From NCBI RefSeq assembly GCF_028583425.1, contig NC_072790.1, positions 11,514,552 to 11,578,551 of the forward strand: DNA of 64,000 nucleotides, written 5' to 3'. Source of the DNA: Eublepharis macularius (taxonomy: Eukaryota; Chordata; Lepidosauria; Squamata; Eublepharidae). How positions within the stretch are numbered: the stretch's first letter is position 1; each line of letters begins with the position of its first letter. Below are positions 58,831-64,000 of this stretch, in pieces. The position numbers were made by a program, and so were the translations under genes. Under the pieces are notes generated by a model. That model was given only the letters and a program-made list of their open reading frames with translations. It ran no database searches and was not told the DNA's origin.

Positions 58831-59095
58831 AGGAACTACAATGCCAAGACCACGGCTATACAGCCCGGAAAATCCACAACAACCAGTGGTTAAGTGGTTT
58901 GGCTGAGAATCAGCACTCTGCCGGTTCAAATCCAACTACTGCCATGAGCTCAGTAGGTGGCCTTGGGTAAGCCACTCCTCTCAGCCCCAGGTGTATTGTG
59001 GGGATAATAATAACACTAACTTGTTCACCATTCTGGCTGAGGTGCTAATCTGTCTAGAAGAGCGGTATATAAGCGCAGTTGTGATGATGATGACG

Positions 59096-61250
59096 ATGAA
59101 CTTCTTCCTTTTCTTTGACTTCTTTTTTTCCCTTTGACTTCTTGAAGGCAAGATCTACAAAATTTTTTGTTAATTTATTCAGTTTTATCTTCTAGTTATT
59201 CACTTTTGTCTAGCCTTGTTAAAAGTGCAGTTTGACTACAAAATTTCACCGTTAGTCTTTAGTTGGTTTACTACTTTTTTGGGGTCCTTTAACTTGTGTA
59301 AACTTTATGGCACCTGTTAGGTTCTTTTTTATTGCTTTTCAACTTTTTCTCTAAGGCACTCACTAACAAGAGTTCTGATTCATTTCGTTTATTCATAATC
59401 TGTTCTGTCACCAGAAAATCACTTATATTTTTGAGAGAAAGGCAACATCTGTTGGGGAGACTTCTTCCAAAGATTTTTTTGAATACTTTATTGTTTTATT
59501 AACAAGATTAAAAGCCCAATAAAAAGGGCAGAGAAAAAAGAAAGTAGGAAAAAGAAATAGAAAAAGAGAAAAAGAAAAAAAGAAAAAGAAAAGAACAAAA
59601 ATTAAAGAAAAAATCAAAGAAAAATAATACATTTCATTTTCCCTTATTCTCTACAACACAGAATCACAGAGCTGGAAGGGGTCATACGGACCTTCTAGTC
59701 CAACCCCCTGCCCAATGCAGGATGAGCCTAAAGCATCCCTGACAAAGATTCATCCAGCCTCTTCTTGAAAACTGCCAGTGAAGGGGGGCTCACCACCACC
59801 TCCCTAGGCACCTACCATATCTTTACAAACATTGGATTTGTAGATTTGATACCTCCCAAATTTACCTTTTTAATATTATCCCCTTCTATTTATTTTTCCC
59901 AAATTTATCTTCTTAAAAATCAAATCCACAAATCATCAATTCATTTTTTTTTCATCCCATGGAGAAAGTCAATAAGGGGTTTCCAATTAACCATAAAGCT
60001 AGACAATGATTTATCTTTAATCAGACTTCTCCAGAAGATGATGGGTTCTTTTGTCTTGGCATCTTTCCCCTTTTTATTATATTTTAAAAAGGCAAGCTGA
60101 TTTATCAATTCTACTACATCAAATCTAATACCATTAATTAATTAATTCTAATACATCAATGCTAATGCAATTAATTAGTCTTTGTTTGCCAAACCAATTG
60201 TTAAATCCATAAATTTGCTAAATTAACAATGAATTGCTCTTAAAATTTTCTGATGGTATAATTTTGACTCAAACACTGATCTTGCCACTACATATAACCA
60301 TATAACAGTGACCCCATAACTCATTGTTAACAAAATATGCTGTTTTGATATCATAAGATAAATAGGTAGGAATCTAATAAATTAATTAAGTGGAATTAAC
60401 CTCCCTTCTTTTTCATGTTTTCTCTTTTTGGCTTCTTTTTCTTCATCTGGCTTCTACTTGAAGTTTGGCAGAGAGGATAAACATGTCTCTAACATAATTT
60501 TAAACAAATTTTACAATCCTTCCTCTTTAATGCATAGAAGTCTTCAGCTATATTCAATCTTGTAAGAATTAAAGGTCAAGTTACCCTAACTCACAGTGAT
60601 AGAAAAAAGAGTAAGCAACTTACACTCTCTTGACAGCTGTGAAGTCTCATTAATTGTCTTGAAGACTTGAATATCGACTCAAAAATTGTCTTCTAGAAAG
60701 AGATGGGGTAAAAGTGGTTTCAAAAGAAATGGAAAACTCCTGACGAAAAAACAAAAAAGCTCAAAGTGAAAAACTAAAGTCAATCCAGTTGTGGTTGCCT
60801 AGCAACGGCCACTAAGGGCACTTATTTCTTTAAGCTCCAGATGCTTCTTCTGTTATTTCGGCTTTTTTAAAACTCCCAATGTATTTTTTTAATGATCTCA
60901 GATTCTTCTTGAAACTTTTTTTTTCCAGATTTGCAGAAAGATCTATCTTATCTGCCCATGGCTCCAACCCCTGGATTTAAGTATTCACAAATTTGGACAT
61001 GTGAAGAATTAGACATTGATTGTTGAGGACAGACCAATCCATGCAACAAAGTAGCACAGCTCTGAATTCCAGCTACTGAGAAAGGAAGCAAATGGGAAGA
61101 TTTTGGGTTCTGCAACCTGCTTGAAGACTTTCTGGAGACTGTAAATACTTGGAACATTTTTGCATTGCCTCAAGGCAACTGTACTTCAATTCAGCAAATT
61201 AAATCCATCTGACTTAATCTACAGTATATAGTCATTACAGATTGGGAATA
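59096..61250. other. AT-rich low-complexity sequence, possible degenerate LINE on minus strand
   Basis: A purine-rich tract (59530-59620) and several poly-T runs suggest old retroposon sequence, but no RT motif is readable. GTTGCCTAGCAAC, an X-box-like palindrome, lies near 60787. Confidence 0.3.
59655..59817 (+). mobile_element. CR1-like repeat fragment
   Basis: cacagaatcacagagctgga, ttctagtccaaccccctgcc and catccagcctcttcttgaaa form a block common in amniote CR1-related repeats. Confidence 0.65.
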
Positions 61251-63091
61251 GAACTAGATCTCCCAAGTCTTGGCTGACTGTCTTAATCAACTGCTTTATT
61301 CAGAGATACTTTTTTTCCCTGCTGTTAAGAAAGATTAAGACATAGAGGAGTTGAAGAAACCCCTTATGGATGAAAAATTTCTACAAAGCATTGTTTGGAA
61401 TACAATGGTTTATTTTGAAAGGCTGTGTAAATCCCCTTTTGGTATTAATGGAAAAAATTCTAAATCACTCTGGATAGCCACAGTCTTTCAATCTTTCCTG
61501 CAACCAAAGGGTGAGCTATTATGGTACTAGATGAGAAGGCATCTGTGGAGCCTTAAGACCCTTCTTTGATTGCGCTGCATGTTAAGTTTAATCCATTTTT
61601 CTTCTGTTCCTATTGGTTGACAAGGAACAACATTAACTTTCTAACTTCCTTGCCCCCTATACTTTCAATTATTGTTCTGCTACAATTGCCTAATTAGTAG
61701 TCTTAAGGGAAAAAAACACCCTACAAGCTTCCACAACTAATTATAGTATTATGGACATTCTGCTTGTGTTGGAGAATTAAAATGCTCAGCAGTTGGGGTC
61801 CAGCCAAAGGAGAAAAAAAAGGCAAGCCACTTAATTGGATGTAATAAATTTTATGCAAGAATTGAGTTTTGTGCTGCCATGTTTATGGCTTTGGAAATAA
61901 TTGTAGTGATCTTTCTCTTCAAAACACTCCACTACAAAATATGTGAAATTGGTTTGGTAAAATACGTTTCAAGTAGCTGTAACTTTCAAGTGTTCATAAC
62001 AAGGAAAAGCCTTTCACTGGAAAATTTCATTTCTAGATAAGCCAAGTGGGGATTTAGCATATGGTTAACACTTCAAGAAAATGTGTGTTTCTGATTGGTA
62101 CTCATTTTAACACATTTGAAGTCACTGGAAATTAATTTTACTTTAAAAAGTAAAATCAGGCCCCTGATTTTAACAGCTTAATGGAAGTTAGTAGGTGTGG
62201 GGCCTCCATCGTCCAGGCCTTTCCTGCTGTAGGGGTTCCCCCCGGCCTCAGAATTGGGAGCATTCAGAGGTTGTGTCACCCAAGCCTCTTTGCTCCCTTC
62301 AGAAACTGCTGTTGGCTGGCCCCTTCTTCTTGCTCACAGCAGTCTCTCCCCTCTCATCCTTCCTGGCCTGGATGAAGATACCCCTTTTATCTCCCTGCCT
62401 CATCTCTAGCCCAGCCTCCCTAGCCATGCCCCCATGGTTTGAGACAACCCTGCAGCCAGGGGCTCCAGCACCCTCTCTGTGAGTCTCCCCCTATGGTGCC
62501 ACTTGCCCTAGCATCCTGTCGATCAGGAATTGCAGGTGGGGGTGTACCAGTCCTACCCCATCATGGCTACCTTCCATCTGTGGCGGCGGCAATGACACTT
62601 GCTGCACAGTGGCTTCCTTCATAGAGGCACTAACTCCCATCACCTTGGCATTTTGTGCCACTCAGGGAGCCTTGAGCACCAGCCACAGGGTGGACTTGTG
62701 CTGGGGCTAGGGGAAGCCCCAAATTCAAACAGGGCAATGACCTTGAGCTTGCCCGGGCTGACTTGTTAGTCACCCAGTTGGGCAAGCTGTAACACAGCCA
62801 GCTTGCCAGGCCCCTCAAGATGCATCTCTTCCTCAGCATGGAGCCATGGACGACAGGTGGCGCCATCTGCAAATAAGTAGGGGGATTCCACTTTGCCAGG
62901 GAGAGGGTGGGAGTGGCCAACAAGCCCAGGTGCCTAGCTGGCCTCCTGAAGCTGTACGGTGCCAACAAGAGTGGCCAGCCAGCATGGGAACCCAGAAGTG
63001 AGGTCAGTGCAATGACATCACTTCTGTTAGTGACATCATCACCAAGGATGGGAGCAAAAGGGGTTTAATACTGCTCCCCCCTCTCACCAAG
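61251..63091. other. intergenic, no gene recognised
   Basis: 62180-62620 is GC-richer with open frames up to 95 codons that lack domains. 62925-63060 carries the tgacatcacttctg interspersed family. Confidence 0.4.
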
Positions 63092-63099
63092 GTCCTGTA

Positions 63100-63882
63100 T
63101 AGACATGGGCACAAACAGAAAAAAAACCTGAACACCCTGTTCATCGTTCGTTGCCATCCACGAACAACGAACAACGAACATGGATGGACATGAACTGTTC
63201 CCGGACATGCTTGTTGTTCGTTGTTCGTTGTTCGTGGGGGACAAAACCACCCCCACCCCAAACCACCCCACTTAGCCCCCCTCCCCTCAAACCCACTTAC
63301 CTGGCCCTTTAAAGATCCCTTTAAACGATCAGCTGGCAGGCAGCAGGGGGGCATTCCCCCCTGCTGCCTGCCAGCTGATAGTTTAAAGGGCCCTGTCCCG
63401 GCAAAAACAGCAGTGTCTGCTGGCAGTTAGTTTGAGGGATTACAAAAGTGACCTTCCCAATGTCCAATACCCACCAAATTTGCAGGGGACATAGTCTTCA
63501 CTGTCCCCTGAAGACCCCCCAAGTTTCAGAGAGATTGCACCCTGGGAAAGGCATGCTCCATCGGTCTCCCCATTGGCTGTCATTTCTTCTCCACAGTGGC
63601 AAAAATGAGACTCTCTGTTGGAAGTACTTTGAAGGGTTAAAGCCAGAAGGAAAGCCAGAAGGAGTTCAGACAGAGTCCGGTCCCTCCCTGCCTCCGGTTG
63701 CCAAGGGGATTGATTGCAAGTGCCAGACTGTCTGCTTGCCAGGCTGCCGAAGGCAACGAACGAGGCTTGCAACGACCACCTGTTCATTTAGGATGGGGCC
63801 TCACGAACAGCTTGTTCGAGAACAGCTGATTAGGCTGTTCGTGGGTTTTTTCTGTTCGTAATGCTGTTCGTGCCCAAGTCTA
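63100..63882. mobile_element. hAT-like element, 783 bp (TAGACATGGGCAC family), copy 2
   Basis: TAGACATGGGCAC...GTGCCCAAGTCTA with exact 8-bp duplications GTCCTGTA (63092-63099 and 63883-63890). Sub-terminal GTTCGTTGTTCG repeats are present. An inner hairpin at about 63310-63388 (cagctggcaggcagcagggg and complement) adds a second foldback. Nearly the same length as 47516-48292. No transposase. Confidence 0.85.
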
Positions 63883-64000
63883 GTCCTGTATTATTCCAGA
63901 CAACCTTATCTGGGATGGAATTTCTTGAGGTATTTGCACCAGATGCCAAAGAAGAGAGACTGTTCTTTAGGTGCAGATTGTTGTGAAGATGGCATCTGCA

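Larger units (their letters stand above)
56569..58883. mobile_element. Penelope-like retroelement, inverted (head-to-head) pair of 5'-truncated copies
   Basis: A minus arm (about 56569-57931) and a plus arm (about 57933-58883) are joined at a duplicated GGATATGTGA (57922-57931 and 57933-57942). Outer flanks are exact 13-bp copies of CAGTGGTTAAGTG (56556-56568 and 58884-58896). Both outer ends are the element's 3' end (TATTGTCGAAGG / complement). The minus arm keeps part of the reverse transcriptase and the GIY-YIG endonuclease; the plus arm keeps only the linker and endonuclease. Penelope-like elements are known for variable target duplications and inverted partial copies. Confidence 0.9.
56540..59095 (+). 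mobile_element. tRNA-derived SINE split by a Penelope-like element
   Basis: The head (56540-56568, ending cagtggttaagtg) resumes at 58884 and continues through a B-box-like GTTCAAATCC, gtaggtggccttgggtaagc and agcggtatataagcgcagtt to a (GAT)-type tail near 59095. The Penelope-like insertion sits in the tRNA-like A-box region. Confidence 0.75.

Overview
This looks like vertebrate nuclear DNA, most likely from a squamate reptile. The one protein-coding gene I can support is BTBD3, on the minus strand. It is split into four coding exons with clean GT/AG junctions, and the spliced product is about 520 aa. The squamate inference comes from the repeats: tRNA-derived and 5S-rRNA-derived SINEs, L2/CR1-type and L1-type LINE fragments, Penelope-like elements, and dense hAT-type and PIF/Harbinger-type foldback MITEs. 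No species can be named.

Layout. 1-10.5 kb: sequence downstream of BTBD3, possibly including its 3' UTR, with scattered repeats. 10.5-17.9 kb: BTBD3 coding exons 4 to 1. About 18.3 kb: a CCAAT/CRE-like/CCAAT cluster suggesting a proximal promoter. 18.4-31.4 kb: apparently non-coding sequence with SINEs, LINE fragments and Penelope-type insertions. 31.5-32.2 kb: a strong CpG island with an RFX X-box-like site and a CRE-like site, a candidate distal BTBD3 promoter or first exon. 32.2-64 kb: no gene recognised; this part is repeat-rich intergenic DNA with nested MITEs, two 780-bp hAT-like elements and a Penelope-like element carrying reverse transcriptase and GIY-YIG endonuclease remnants.

Most of what can be read beyond BTBD3 is mobile-element archaeology. 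Many insertions keep target-site duplications (TSDs) visible by eye: 8 bp for hAT-like MITEs, 3 bp TNA for Harbinger-like MITEs, 10-14 bp for Penelope-type elements and 19 bp for an L1. The nested insertions can therefore be ordered in time. The most striking signal is that several unrelated-looking interspersed repeats share a hammerhead-ribozyme-like core (CTGANGA, hairpin, GAAA, short helix, cleavage-type triplet), and the ones with readable flanks have Penelope-length TSDs. I saw no wholly new multi-gene system. Most short open reading frames here are chance frames in repeats.
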